The notes under the pieces are model-generated. The model saw only the letters and a list, made by a program, of their open reading frames with translations, was not told the DNA's origin and made no database searches. The position numbers and the translations under genes are program-made. Positions 1 to 9,660 of a stretch of 64,000 nucleotides of DNA are shown piece by piece (position 1 is the stretch's first letter; each line of letters opens with the position of its first letter). The DNA comes from Henricia sp. BOLD:AAB3569 (lineage: Eukaryota > Echinodermata > Asteroidea > Spinulosida > Echinasteridae), in assembly GCA_037783545.1 (NCBI GenBank), contig JBBELK010000298.1:248001-312000 (forward strand), given 5' to 3'.

Positions 1-300
1 ACTGCAGCGTTTGAGGTGGTTTTCAGGGAGACCAATAGGCTTTACGCAGAAATATTACTGCAGCGTTTGAGGTGGATTTCGCGCTGACCAGTGTACTTTA
101 TACAAAAATATTACTGCAGCGTTTGAGGTGGATTTCGCGCTGACCATGTGTACCTTATACAAAAATATTACTGCAGCGTTTGAGGTGGTTTTCAGGGAGA
201 CCAATAGGCTTTACGCAGAAATATTACTGCAGCGTTTGAGGTGGATTTCGCGCTGAACGGTGTACTTGCTACAAAAATATTAATACAGCCTTTGACTCCT
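1..300. repeat. 56-57 bp tandem repeat array (about five units)
   Basis: Units begin with ACTGCAGCGTTTGAGGTGG at positions 1, 57, 113, 170 and 226, and a decayed unit starts near 282. Two alternating second halves are seen: type A (ttttcagggagaccaatagg) and type B (gatttcgcgctgacc), in the order A-B-B-A-B. The array may continue to the left of the window. A lone copy of the first 20 bases recurs at about 628-647. This is a minisatellite, not a coding region. Confidence 0.9.
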
Positions 301-395
301 ATCTCCCTTCCCCTCCTCTCCCCTCGACCGCCCCAACCCTGTCCCGGCCCACCCCTGCCCCAACCCCACCCCAACCCCACACCAAGTAAATGCAA
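296..395. repeat. C-rich low-complexity tract
   Basis: Almost pure pyrimidine DNA with CCCC runs on the + strand. Comparable tracts occur at about 1196-1290 and 62459-62520. Open reading frames across it encode only proline- or glycine-rich low-complexity sequence and are not credible genes. Confidence 0.7.
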
Positions 396-1195
396 GTCGT
401 ATCATGGAGCTATATGGTCGTATACAGCCAAAACAAACACAAAACCCTAATTATTTTCCATTGATGCAAGCCGAATCGCTAATAATTTGTCTCGTTGAAA
501 GCTAATGGTAGGCGTACTATTGTACCATTTTATGCCAAAGGACTAGGTGAAGTCTAATTTAGAAGCAAAATGTGTGCCGCCCTCATTCGACTTTTTCTTC
601 GGATATTTCTTGAATTTTGAAAACATTACTGCAGCGTTTGAGATTTAACATCCACCATTTCCCACGGCCGGCCCAGCCCGGACTGAGGCAACTGGTCACT
701 GGCAAAATTCTCCCTGGGACGGAAGAGAACAATACCATCACCTGCTACATCTGAACATGATCTGAACATTCCTGTAGTTTCTACATGTGGGTTTATTGTT
801 CTCTTCCTTCTGCATTTTGTCCGAATGGAGGACAAATTGAAACATCTGAATATGTTGCTCAAGAGTCGATCATGTCAATCATGGAGGTACCTCCATGACT
901 GAGTCAATCATGCAGTCATTCATGGCAGTGACAGAGGGGGGAGGGGGTGTGGAGAGGGTGTGGAGGGGTGAGGGGGGAGGGGGTGGGGGTGGGGGTGGAG
1001 GGGGAAGGAGGCGGTTCGCTTGGTGAGCGGGTGAGCGCCCTTACACAACAGCTTGTATGGATATAGGCCTAAATACTTTTAATAGCATTGCCAGTGCCGT
1101 GGCGTTTTATCAGCAGTAGACCTACCATGATTTTGCCGACAAAATATGAATTACATCATATATGGGAGACAAAAAAGTGGGGGAGGGGGACAAAT

Positions 1196-1292
1196 TGACA
1201 TCTTTGCCGCAACCCCAACCCACCCACCCCCACCCCCTCCCCTCCCCCCCTCCCCCCTCCCCTCCCCCCCTCCCTCTCCCCCTTCCCCCTGG
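1196..1292. repeat. C-rich low-complexity tract
   Basis: A long polypyrimidine tract (CCCCTCC-type runs) on the + strand; the opposite strand is G-rich and could form quadruplexes. A matching G-rich tract lies at about 933-1015. No coding signal. Confidence 0.7.
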
Positions 1293-1869
1293 TCTCATAT
1301 GCCTATGTTCATGCACACGCAATTTTTAAAACCTCCGTGCGCAAATTCTAAGTTGGAGGTACTGAATAAAATTGCTCATGCAAATTAAAACTGCACTTGA
1401 GCATTCGCTCACGTCACGTGCTGACTGCCACTTCATTAGACAATAGCGCGCGCTGCTTATAAAATAACTGGAATTTTAATACCCAATCCTTCGTTTTTCA
1501 TTTCTGTCATTCCTGATAATATGAGGTTCCTGTTGCAACAAGGTAATCTGCAAAATAACGAGGTTTGATAAAACAGGTTTTTCAATTTTATTAGGTTAAC
1601 CGGTTAAACATCCCAACCCTAGTTCATTTACTTGTGATTATTACTTTCTGCAGATGAATTGGATATAAAACAAGACAAAATGACTACAAGAATTTTCGTG
1701 AGTAGTTGACATCGTCCAAGCTTTTCCCATGAAGCTAAAAGTTCTTGTACTGTCGGCACTGCAAGAGCACACAGGAAATTTCTCATCAGCGAAACGAATA
1801 AGGTAAAATACAAGAAAAATTATAAAAACTTATTTTTAAAAATATGTAAAGCTAATAAAAAGTAAGTTA

Positions 1870-2200
1870 TTTTTTTAGTTTATGTCACAACTGGAATTTA
1901 AGGAAAATAATAATTGGAATCGATAACTTGGATGATTTTGAAATACCTTTTCCATTGACATTGTTTTTGTCACGCCCGCCTCCATACAAAAGTTTGTGAA
2001 ACTGCTGCTGGCCGAGGCAGTGTGTAAAGGGAGAGGGCGCGCGCGTGATGATCCGTTTGGTTTCTGGCCGCCGCTTTGCGTGCAATCATATGCAATATTT
2101 TTTCCATGATTTTTCTCTAAAACTAAGCCTTTGCGACGAAAATGTATGTAGGTATTCATTTTCTTTCGTCAAATTCCAGTTGTGACATAAACTAAAAAAA
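1870..2200. mobile_element. 331 bp mariner-type MITE
   Basis: The ends are near-perfect inverted repeats of about 29 bases, beginning TTTTTTTAGTTTATGTCACA at 1870 and mirrored up to 2200. A TA dinucleotide lies directly outside each end (1868-1869 and 2201-2202), the target-site duplication made by Tc1/mariner transposases. No transposase reading frame lies inside, so this is a non-autonomous element. Confidence 0.85.
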
Positions 2201-2410
2201 TACCAAAAGTAAATGGTATAAATACCGTACACCTTCGCCACTAAATCTCAATATGACATGATAATGCCCCAGAAAGTGTAAATATGTTTAGGAAACATGA
2301 TTTTAGCAAATGTTTTCTTTTTATGTCATGCTCCATAGAAATAAGAATTATTGGCTTTCTAGGCCTCTGCTTAGTACACAAAACAGCATAAATTTGTTGA
2401 TTTTCCTCAG

Positions 2411-2559
2411 TAATTATTTACAAGGTGACGGCATTGAAGGCACGCTATTAGACAACAATGGCTGTGGCAGTAGTATGGAGTTCGCCAAACATGTTATGTC
2501 GACAGGAGCAAACTGCGTCATAGCGATTCATGCGTATCGCAGCGGGAGACTGTTACTTG
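2411..2559 (+). CDS. GLT1D1: GLT1D1 exon (first visible)
   Basis: Acceptor ttttcctcag precedes 2411 and donor gtaagt follows 2559. The first base completes a split codon, then [17 protein letters not shown] and ending [12 protein letters not shown]. This aligns with the N-terminal Rossmann-like part of GLT1D1 just after the missing start exon. The exact acceptor is less certain than the donor. Confidence 0.85.
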
Positions 2560-5500
2560 GTAAGTGTCATGCTAAAGAAGCGTGTCCAGAATCACATTTC
2601 AACACGTTGAAATTTTGATACCATATCATTTGTCATATTTTTCTCATTTACCATTCTGAAATTTCACGCTCTATTTTCATCATAAAAAACCACCAATGTT
2701 TTGTAAACTAATTGATCTGGTTTCTTAAAGCAGTGCAGTAATTTCATCAAATTGAGGCCCTTTATGCCATTTTCTATGGCAACACAGACCATATTTTCGA
2801 GGTAATACCTTTGTCTGGTCTCAAAATAAAATAAATAAGTTTAAGTTGTTCTGAAGAGATATTTAGGCCCAAAAAGGGTTACAAATAGTGTGACAACATG
2901 CCTTTCTAAAAACCCTGTGTACAAATTTCCAATATATGCTCGAAACCGGGACGGACACTTGTGTTGCATTTTAGGCCGTCCCGGTTACGAGCGTATATTG
3001 GAAATTTGTACACGGGGTTTTTGCCAAAATGCCCCCTTTACTGTGGAAAGCTTGTTTTAACTCTACTTCATGAACTTGAGATTACGAAGAAGCAAAGGAG
3101 ATGCAGTTTTAGAGGTACAGAGAAAGCTGGTCAAGTATGGACTGCAAACCCAATCCACATACACACCCAGGAATCAAACCTGGGACGAAACATTGGATGG
3201 CATTAAAATCAAAAGTTATAAAGTGCTAAACTACTAAATACCCGTTTGTTTTAATTGTTCTCACTTTTGTTTAAAAAAATGTTACTTACGTTGATCTACG
3301 TCGTTTTATTTTGTTTCTTAGAATGTCCCGTTCCCTACTGCATAGTGTTTGGGGGCACGGACGTTAACGAATATCGTAAGGATCATGGAAAATTGGTTGT
3401 TATGACGAAAGCTGTGACAAAAGCAAGGTGAGTAATGACAGATGACGCAGTGTAATAGAAGTTTTGAGCTGAATATCACAAGCAGAATTTTAGAGGTTAA
3501 ACGTTTCTATCTGTAACTCAATGCCTTGTGACTCAAATTCAGTGATTTTCTTTTTTGGTAATCTTTTTTCCCAAATAAATTCATAAATTTAGCATGTATG
3601 ATTTTTAACTTTTTTTGTTTGTTTGTTAAATGGACAGATTTCTGGTGAGTTTCAGCAAGCCAATGTATGATCAAGTACTAATATTATGGGTGAGCAGTAA
3701 ATACAGGGAAATTTTCATACGCCAAACCTTGGTTGAATAAGCTAAAATTTTAAGTCGATTGTTGATGTTTATTTATTACTTGTCAACAAAAAAAGTTGCT
3801 TCATGTGTAGTTTCCTCTGTCCCTTAAAAAAAAAAAAAAAAAAACATTTTTTCTAAATTATGTAATTTTAATTTTACTGTGCCTTTTCTGCAGCCTGAAG
3901 TTGAGGAAAAGCTTCACATTCAAGCACAAGGTAAGATTTTTTTATCCTTCCATTTTGTCCTTGTTGATATGCCTACATGTACATGTATGCATATGATGAC
4001 CCCCAAAATGGAAAGTGCGCATGCGTACAGGAGAAACCCCTTTTTCGGTGCACGCAATCTCACATATGGCCAGGGCTGCATTCCACATACGCGAATGTTG
4101 CCAATGTTTGCCACATGTACAGTGCTTTTGTGCACTGGTCTATGGAAAGCCGGGTACCAGTTGTTGGCGAAAGATGCAAACGTTTGCAATGTTCGCGTGT
4201 TTCGAACCCAGCCCTGGCTGTAACATGATGACACCGATACTAGCGACCACGGTCCGTGCGTGCCAATAAACAGACGTCAGTTAAGCAGTGTTTGATTTTT
4301 CACTCGACACTTCTTGAAAACCGCAGGGAAGGAAATCGATGCCATATTGTGTGGTTTTTTTAAGTGCCGACTTACACAAAGGATTTTGTATTGCATTTTG
4401 TTAAAATGGACCGAGAATAACATGCCGAATTGGGCGAAATGGAGACTTACAAAAGCTTATTTTCATCATTTCAGGAGTTGTAACCTCTCCCTCAAGCCAT
4501 TTTGACTTCCAAGAATACCTTCACATAACGTGTGGTATTCCCAAGGACAGCAGTATATTTCTGTTGGTGGCTGGTTTGAGACCGGTCAAAGATCCACTCT
4601 ACATTGCCCAAAGCTTTTCAGGTACTTTCATTTCAAATGTTTCCTGATTCTTATTTATTTTTATTAAGTTATGGGCTATTGGCAAGAGTAAATGTATATA
4701 CTGCCTTCGAGTATCTCAAGTCAAGTCAAACTGCCTTTGAATCTCAAGTCAAGTCAAACTGCCTTCGAGTCTCAAGTCAAGTCAAGTCAAACTGCCTTCG
4801 AGTCTCAAGTCAAGTCAAGTCAAACTGCCTTTGTGTCTCAAGTCAAGTCAAGTCAAACTGCCTTTGTGTCTCAAGTCAAGTCAAACTGCCTTCGAGTCTC
4901 AAGTCAAGTCAAACTGCCTTTGAGTCCCAAGTCAAGTCAAACTACCTTTGATTACCAAGGCAAGTCAAACTACCTTTGATTACCAAGGCAAGTCAAACTG
5001 CCTTCGAGTCCCAAGTCAAGTCAAACTTTATTCGAGTCTCAAGTCACGTCAAACTGCCTTTGAGTGTCAAATAGTGTCTAGTAAAGTCAGGCATGTGAAT
5101 CAAGTGGGTTCAAGTCGAGTGCTCATGGCAGTAAATTTGACGAAGCTAATTTTAAAATCAGTTTAAACACTGGCACTTGCAGCTTTTTAGAATATCTCTC
5201 TTGTTCTGCCCCGACATGTTCCATATTAAAACCAAGCTTAGGTTTTTGTTGTTCCTTTAATACGATTTTTTTCCAAAATGGCAAAAATCAGATACTGCAT
5301 TGAAGTTTTATTATAATGTCTCGCTTCACAACTTAGATTTTGATTCTTTTACATCATACAATTTACCATCTTTGCACAGAATGGCACTCAGAGACTGGCA
5401 CTGTTTATTTAGTGATCATGGGTCCTTGCCGGGATCCGGAATTCTCTGAAAAAGTTAAAGCGACAGTAAAAAGGTAACAATGCTCTCTTTAATCGCTCAC

Positions 5501-8033
5501 TTTAATTCCCCAAATGTGCAATCTGACTTGGCGTATTTTGTGTCGTATTTCGGTATTTTGTTTTAGGTGTGTTTTGTGTATGCGGTGTTGTATTTTTGCC
5601 AATGTATTATCTACATTTTAAAGGCAGAGATAATAAACTAAATTGAACTGAATTGAATTACAGGTGATACCCCAAGTAATGCTATGTCAGCCCTGAAGGT
5701 TTCCTTGAACATTTCATTCTCGATACTCAAGCTATGTGTTGAATATTAAAACCTCTCCTTAGCTTTACTGATAAAATTGTAATTTTTCTCTTCAAACAGC
5801 TTACCTGGTGTTGAAGTCATTGATCCGATGCCGCAAGCCGACTGCCACAGAGCCATGGTTGACAGTACGGCAGTTGTCAATTCATCATTAAGTGAAGCCA
5901 TGCCCAACGCAGTTCTAGAGGTAACACTTAAAAATGACTGCCTACATTTGGCACTTTGTTTCATTTGCTGTGACGCATTCTGCTTGTGTTTTGGACCCCG
6001 TTCTCACGAGAGAAATCCCTTCGTTCGACGAAAATTAGTTGATCATTGTTAATTAATGAAGCGTGCGTTCACATCCCACTTAACAAAGATTGAACGAAGA
6101 GCAGTTCCGTTTACATTAGACAACCGCTAACGAAGATTGAATGAAGCTGTGTGATGCCCCCATCTCGTTACGTGTCGCATCTCTTCGTTGAATGAAGGGA
6201 GCGTTCACATTACAAATTTGCTTCGTCGAATGAAGCTATTTTGCTTCATCAAATGAAGAGATTCTAATATTCGTCGAATAAAGAGGCCTGTGTTCACATC
6301 AAGAAAAATCTTCGTCGAATCGTCGTCAAATCTTCGTCGAATCTTTGTCGAATGAAGCAATTTCTCTAATGAGAACGGGGTCATAGTCGCTGTGCATTCA
6401 TTCAGAATGCAAAGCTAAAAATGAAGAATTCTATTTGAAAATGTGATTCGTTCCGGCAATTCAAATGTCATGCAATCTGGGTCGAGTTTTTGCGACCAGC
6501 AGTAAATCCAGGTTCATTGAAACAAAAATAATACAATGGAAATTCCAGGCGTTATCTCAAAATTATAGGCGGTACCAAATGGCACTAAGGCCAACTGGAG
6601 GGCAACACGGCCAACTTTGTTTCAAATTTGTACTGGTTATTAGTGTATACAAGCCTTATGAAATTTAAGAGGATACATGTTGGCCAAGTTGGCCTCGGAA
6701 AGTGTACACTTTTTCAGGGTTGTAGTCGAGTCCATCACAAGTCCCCACAAGCCTTCACAAGTCCCTGGGTCTTAATTCAAGTCACAAGCTATTCAAATGA
6801 ACTCCAACAAAGGCATCCCTTTGTGCGTGTTTGCTTCTTGTTAATGGACTTGTGAGGGACTTGTGCGGGACTTGTCACAGACTTGTGATTTTATCGGCTC
6901 TGGACTTGTGATAGACTTGTGATGGACTCCACTACAACCCTGCTGTATATCTTGAAGGGGCATCAGGGTCTACTCAGCAGGGCATGAGGTTATTGGCCTC
7001 AGTGGTCCTGGTTTATGTCAAAGCCTGTTAATCACCCGTCTGCACGCTGATACAGATTTCTGTATTGTACAAATCGCAGGCCATGGATTTGGGCGTTCCC
7101 GTTATAGCGCGCAACATACCTGGGAATCGATCGCTAATCACCCACGGAGAGACGGGATTGGTTTACGATACTCCACAGGTAAATCATTCATTTAGCACAA
7201 TAAACTTGGTAACTAGGTACACCTTTTTGTATCTGTCTGCCATTTTTGAATAGTTGTATATTTGACCTTCTGAAGCTCGCACATAATGTTTTGTACAATC
7301 CATTTCTTTTTTATTATTTAAAACAAAAATTGTTCCTCTTTTAATTTGAGGTGTGCCTGGCAGAAGGCTTCATAAGTGCTCTGGTGCCAAATATCTGCCT
7401 GGCAGAAAGGCTTAACTTAATTTTGGCACCAGAGCGCTTATATGCCCTTCTGCTTAGCATACAACGAGTTAGGCGCGAGGTCAAAATAGAAACGGTCTGT
7501 ATACCGGTAAACGATTCGAGTTATTCCCTCTTCAAATCGTCTCTCTGTTGACAAAAAAAACGTGTGTCAGTTTGAAGGGAACCATTTCCAACTTGCTGGG
7601 TTGGTCGATGATTGACAGGTTTACAACTAGCCGCCTGCATGAAGGGAACAAAAGGCTGCTACTGGCCGAAGACTTCAAAGGGAGCTGCATGACCCTCCAG
7701 CCGGGCGCACCCCGGGGCACGAATGGGTTGTGGTTAAACACCCTTGTTCGGGCGGTCACGTGATAAACAGTGGCAGTGAGTCGGCCAGGAGTAGTCACAC
7801 AATGGCCCTTAATCCGATAAGCTCTCTATTGTTCAGCGAATGTGGGCCGGGTTGAACATTGTCAATTATCTATCGTCTGGCCAGACATGTTGAATCGTTT
7901 GCTTGTTCACTGAAAACCGTGCAACGGTGTATCGTTTATGTACCGTTTCCCGGTATACAGACCGTTTCTATTTTGACCTCGCGTCTTACTCTGTTGGCCA
8001 AAGTCCCCTTGCAAACAGAGCGGGTGGGGTGGG

Positions 8034-8069
<36 letters not shown>

Positions 8070-8388
8070 AACCTGCATATTTAAGCCTCCCTGACATCTT
8101 TACCCAGTTTTTACTATTTCATTATCGATCAAATATTCAAATACTGGAAGTATCAGCACAGCTGTAACCCCTCTCCTGACCTATTTAATATGTTTTGGTT
8201 CTCGACAGGAATTTGTCAGTTTGGCCAAAAGTATGCTGGATTCTCCTGAGCAGACCTCAGCAATTACAAAACGGGCTAAGGAGTTCATTAACACCCACAA
8301 CTTAGCAGAAACGGAGAAGAATATGTATGTTGGTCTCGTCAAGAAAATGGAGACTACAATTGGTTTAGAAAGCAAGGCAGACTTGTGA
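2411..8388 (+). CDS. GLT1D1: GLT1D1-like glycosyltransferase gene, nine exons, 5' partial
   Basis: Joined exons 2411-2559, 3322-3427, 3638-3689, 3894-3930, 4475-4621, 5380-5473, 5800-5920, 7080-7178 and 8209-8388 give 985 coding bases (327 residues after the partial first codon, plus a stop) with every intron GT-AG and every junction in frame. The protein matches the animal glycosyltransferase 1 domain-containing protein 1 family (GT4 fold). Recognisable blocks are [20 protein letters not shown], the [10 protein letters not shown] strand-helix, the [19 protein letters not shown] donor-site segment with its conserved glutamates, and [11 protein letters not shown] followed by THGETGLVY. Human GLT1D1 is about 346 residues, so roughly 30 N-terminal residues on at least one upstream exon are missing. 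A cytosolic or secreted glycosyl transfer role is inferred from the family; the substrate is not known. Several introns contain transposons, and the last contains a 32-base G run. Confidence 0.93.
2584..2752. mobile_element. piggyBac-type MITE, 5' fragment
   Basis: GAAATTTTGATACCATATCA, TTTGTCATATTTTTCTCATT and TTTTGTAAACTAATTGATCT match the first half of 11171-11519 and 53677-54031. Confidence 0.7.
2753..3060. repeat. Hairpin-bearing dispersed repeat in a GLT1D1 intron
   Basis: GTGTACAAATTTCCAATATA (from about 2918) is mirrored by TATATTGGAAATTTGTACAC (to about 3012), with CCGGGACGG/CCGTCCCGG next to the loop. The left flank is shared with 40205-40432 in reverse. Confidence 0.75.
3128..3190 (-). 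mobile_element. SINE fragment, reverse orientation
   Basis: Reverse strand: CCCAGGTTTGATTCCTGGG (degenerate B box) and GTATGTGGATTGGGTTTGCA, as in the SINE family at 37216 and 46086. Confidence 0.6.
3322..3427 (+). CDS. GLT1D1: GLT1D1 exon
   Basis: Acceptor tgtttcttag, donor gtgagt. Encodes [18 protein letters not shown] and KAVTKAR across the junctions. The FGGTDVNE motif is typical of the family (FGGTDINE in vertebrates). Confidence 0.93.
3638..3689 (+). CDS. GLT1D1: GLT1D1 short exon
   Basis: A 52-base exon with acceptor aatggacag and donor gtgagc; encodes [17 protein letters not shown], corresponding to the FTVAFTKAM segment of vertebrate GLT1D1. Starts in phase 2 and ends in phase 0. 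Confidence 0.88.
3894..3930 (+). CDS. GLT1D1: GLT1D1 micro-exon
   Basis: A 37-base exon with acceptor ttttctgcag and donor gtaaga; encodes [12 protein letters not shown] plus one base of the next glycine codon, matching the IYIQPQG strand of the family. Confidence 0.88.
4070..4220. mobile_element. Palindromic MITE, copy 1 of the CGAATGTTGCC/GGCGAA family
   Basis: CCAGGGCTGCATTCCACATACG at the left (ends CCAGGGCTG) is mirrored by CAGCCCTGG at the right; ACGCGAATGTTGCCAATGTT pairs with GCAATGTTCGCGT. Located in a GLT1D1 intron. Related copies at 12410-12575 and 54505-54632. Confidence 0.7.
4475..4621 (+). CDS. GLT1D1: GLT1D1 exon
   Basis: Acceptor catcatttcag, donor gtactt. Encodes [15 protein letters not shown] and the conserved [19 protein letters not shown] block, the start of the C-terminal nucleotide-sugar-binding half. 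Confidence 0.93.
4713..5075. repeat. AAGTC-based minisatellite in a GLT1D1 intron
   Basis: About a dozen units of roughly 26-36 bases: CTGCCTTCGAGTCTC followed by a variable number of AAGTC repeats. Frames crossing it encode repetitive SSQVKSN peptides, which are artefacts. Confidence 0.92.
5380..5473 (+). CDS. GLT1D1: GLT1D1 exon
   Basis: Acceptor ctttgcacag, donor gtaaca. Encodes [20 protein letters not shown] and [11 protein letters not shown]. The LVIMGP strand corresponds to the L.I.GP element of GT4 enzymes. Confidence 0.92.
5800..5920 (+). CDS. GLT1D1: GLT1D1 exon
   Basis: Acceptor cttcaaacag, donor gtaaca. Encodes [20 protein letters not shown] and the donor-site loop [16 protein letters not shown]. 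The two glutamates in this loop are the usual GT4 E-x7-E-type pair that contacts the nucleotide sugar. Confidence 0.93.
5994..6382. mobile_element. 389 bp MITE in a GLT1D1 intron
   Basis: Inverted ends GACCCCGTTCTCA (5994) and TGAGAACGGGGTC (to 6382). The inside carries many short copies of CTTCGTCGAATGAAG-like words in both orientations. No transposase frame. Confidence 0.75.
6715..6942. mobile_element. 228 bp hairpin MITE in a GLT1D1 intron
   Basis: CAGGGTTGTAGTCGAGTCCA at 6715 is mirrored by TGGACTCCACTACAACCCTG ending at 6942. Inner sequence is built from repeated acaagtcc/ggacttgt words. Non-coding. Confidence 0.75.
7080..7178 (+). CDS. GLT1D1: GLT1D1 exon
   Basis: Acceptor acaaatcgcag, donor gtaaat; 33 codons in phase 0. 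Encodes [18 protein letters not shown] and [15 protein letters not shown], the most conserved block of the family. Confidence 0.95.
7350..7452. repeat. Short palindromic repeat related to the 61499-63152 element
   Basis: TGCCTGGCAGAAGGCTTCAT and CTTATATGCCCTTCTGC border CTCTGGTGCCAAATA and TTTTGGCACCAGAG arms. It is a solo hairpin in a GLT1D1 intron built from the same GCAGAAGG words. Confidence 0.6.
7465..7990. mobile_element. Inverted-repeat transposon in the last GLT1D1 intron
   Basis: A GGTCAAAATAGAAACGGTCT block near 7480-7500 is mirrored by AGACCGTTTCTATTTTGACC near 7960-7980, with CGGTATACAG on both inner sides. The limits are approximate. It contains no recognisable transposase. Confidence 0.6.
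8037..8068 (+). repeat. Poly-G run of 32
   Basis: An uninterrupted run of 32 G on the coding strand of the last GLT1D1 intron, about 140 bases before the acceptor of the last exon. Preceded by a G-rich lead-in from about 8021. The run length may be affected by assembly. Confidence 0.9.
8209..8388 (+). CDS. GLT1D1: GLT1D1 terminal exon
   Basis: Acceptor ttctcgacag; 59 codons and the TGA stop at 8386-8388. Encodes [20 protein letters not shown] and ends GLESKADL. The EFVxLAK opening matches the C-terminal helix of GLT1D1. Confidence 0.94.
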   Translation, partial: EFVSLAKSMLDSPEQTSAITKRAKEFINTHNLAETEKNMYVGLVKKMETTIGLESKADL

Positions 8389-8557
8389 TGCTTAATCCAG
8401 AGATGGAGTTCTGTTGTACAGAGATTTATAACATGATCAGTTCAATTGACTCCATATTGGTTCCAAAGTAGTGTATTCCATTTTGGTTTCAAAATAGTGT
8501 ATTCCATTTTGGTATCAAAATGATGTACAACAAGGAGCAAGTTCAGTTGTCGACTAG

Positions 8558-8891
8558 GGTTAAAGGTAGAACACATTATTGGTAAAGGGGTATTATTTCA
8601 ACTCGTGATTAGAAGCCCATGTTGATAAAACTGCCCTGCAGAAATTTCAGCCACATAATTGCAGTAATACTTCTAAAAACTTGCATGGTTTTTGTGTTGA
8701 GTTGAATGCTAAAAAAGTATTTTGCAAAATACTTTTTTTTAGAAAATCACCTTCAGTTGTTAATTTCTCACATGAAATACCCTTTTAGACTGAAATAAAA
8801 TCATGTGTTTGGTATCATTGTTTAAGGTTTTTCTTGTCAACTCGTGAAAAATAAAATTGGGGTCACTGCAGACACTACTCTACCTTTAACC
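8558..8891. mobile_element. 334 bp MITE directly after GLT1D1
   Basis: Terminal inverted repeat GGTTAAAGGTAGA at 8558-8570 and TCTACCTTTAACC at 8879-8891. The inner sequence (CTGCAGAAATTTCAG, CAGTTGTTAATTTCT) is shared with repeats near 44822-45330, 56690-57020 and 63290-63480. The first AATAAA signals after the GLT1D1 stop (8794-8799 and 8850-8855) are inside this element, so the gene may end its transcripts in transposon sequence. Confidence 0.75.
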
Positions 8892-9439
8892 ACTGGTCAA
8901 GCATCAACCTGGTAGCACACATGCGCATTAACGTGCAAGTGTAAACACCTTCGGTTAGTCAACTGGTTCCGCGCAAAATGCTGCATAAACTCAATGCCTG
9001 ATGGGTACCAGTGACCGGTGCAACGGTGCCCTGTGGGCTGGTTCCAAATGGTGGATCAGACACGAGTGACCGTCGTTGACTAGACTGCGTTCGGTTAAAA
9101 ATAGTCAAACTATGGTTAACTATAGTTGTAAATTAAACTTGCCCACACAGTCACAACTTTATTTGTGTGAAACTGTACATTTGTTTCTCCAAATGTTATT
9201 TTTTTTCTTTTCTTTTTCAAACTTTTTATTAAATATTTAGGGCCTTTTGTGAACCATTTTGAGTAATTATTATCTTGGAAACAAAATGGCGACATTACAA
9301 TTGCCAATTGTATCTACCTGTACAAAGGAACTCCATCTAACCAGTAGTCGTGTCTGGCGCCCTCTGTTGGTTAACTCTGGCCACTCCAGAGAAAATATAT
9401 GCAAATCATACTCTGACTGAACGATTGAGAAGGCTGATT

Positions 9440-9660
9440 TTTATTGGTTGGTAACTTGTATGAACACCTCTTTTGGCAAGGCTTACTGCACCAGCCTCTG
9501 TAAGAGCCACTGAGGCAGGGTGTGCCACTCTGCCGGAAGTGCTCCCTGAGAATCTGCATTTTTTCGGCTGAGACACGGGGCTCCACAGGTCAGCTCATCC
9601 CAGGCAGGTTCAATCAGGTTGAAGACCCAACAGAATTCTCTCAGAAACAGGAAATGTCAC
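9440..9660. repeat. Dispersed repeat, copy 1
   Basis: The word string TGGCAAGGCTTACTGCACCA, AGCCTCTGTAAGAGCC and TGAGGCAGGGTG recurs at 49005-49160 in the same order, with CAGCTC(A/G)TCCCA following in both. The nature of the element is not clear; a SINE-like origin is possible. Confidence 0.65.

Larger units (their letters stand above)
1..2410. other. Non-coding region upstream of the first visible GLT1D1 exon
   Basis: I see no convincing exon here. The first GLT1D1 exon, expected to code for about 30 N-terminal residues and to end in phase 2, was not found and may lie left of the window. The region holds the tandem array at its start, pyrimidine-rich blocks at about 296-395 and 1196-1290, a purine-rich block at about 933-1015, a mariner-type MITE at 1870-2200, and a scrap near 1505-1565 resembling the pogo-like repeat seen at 11870 and 24500. 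Confidence 0.6.

Noticed and set aside
1-300. CRISPR-like array (repeated 20-base word at regular spacing)
   Set aside because: The intervening parts are not unique spacers but two recurring sequence types, and the window is eukaryotic. It is a minisatellite.
1146-1388. Proline-rich open frame
   Set aside because: Produced entirely by the C-rich tract; no start context, domain or splice support.
1525-1551. Possible first exon of GLT1D1 (ATGAGGTTCCTG then a gtaatc donor)
   Set aside because: The first residues look tempting, but the stretch is part of a pogo-like repeat (cctgataata..), and the donor phase does not fit exon 2411-2559.
4604-5166. Overlapping repetitive frames encoding SSQVKSN peptides
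   Set aside because: They arise from the AAGTC minisatellite inside a GLT1D1 intron and read through a good donor site.
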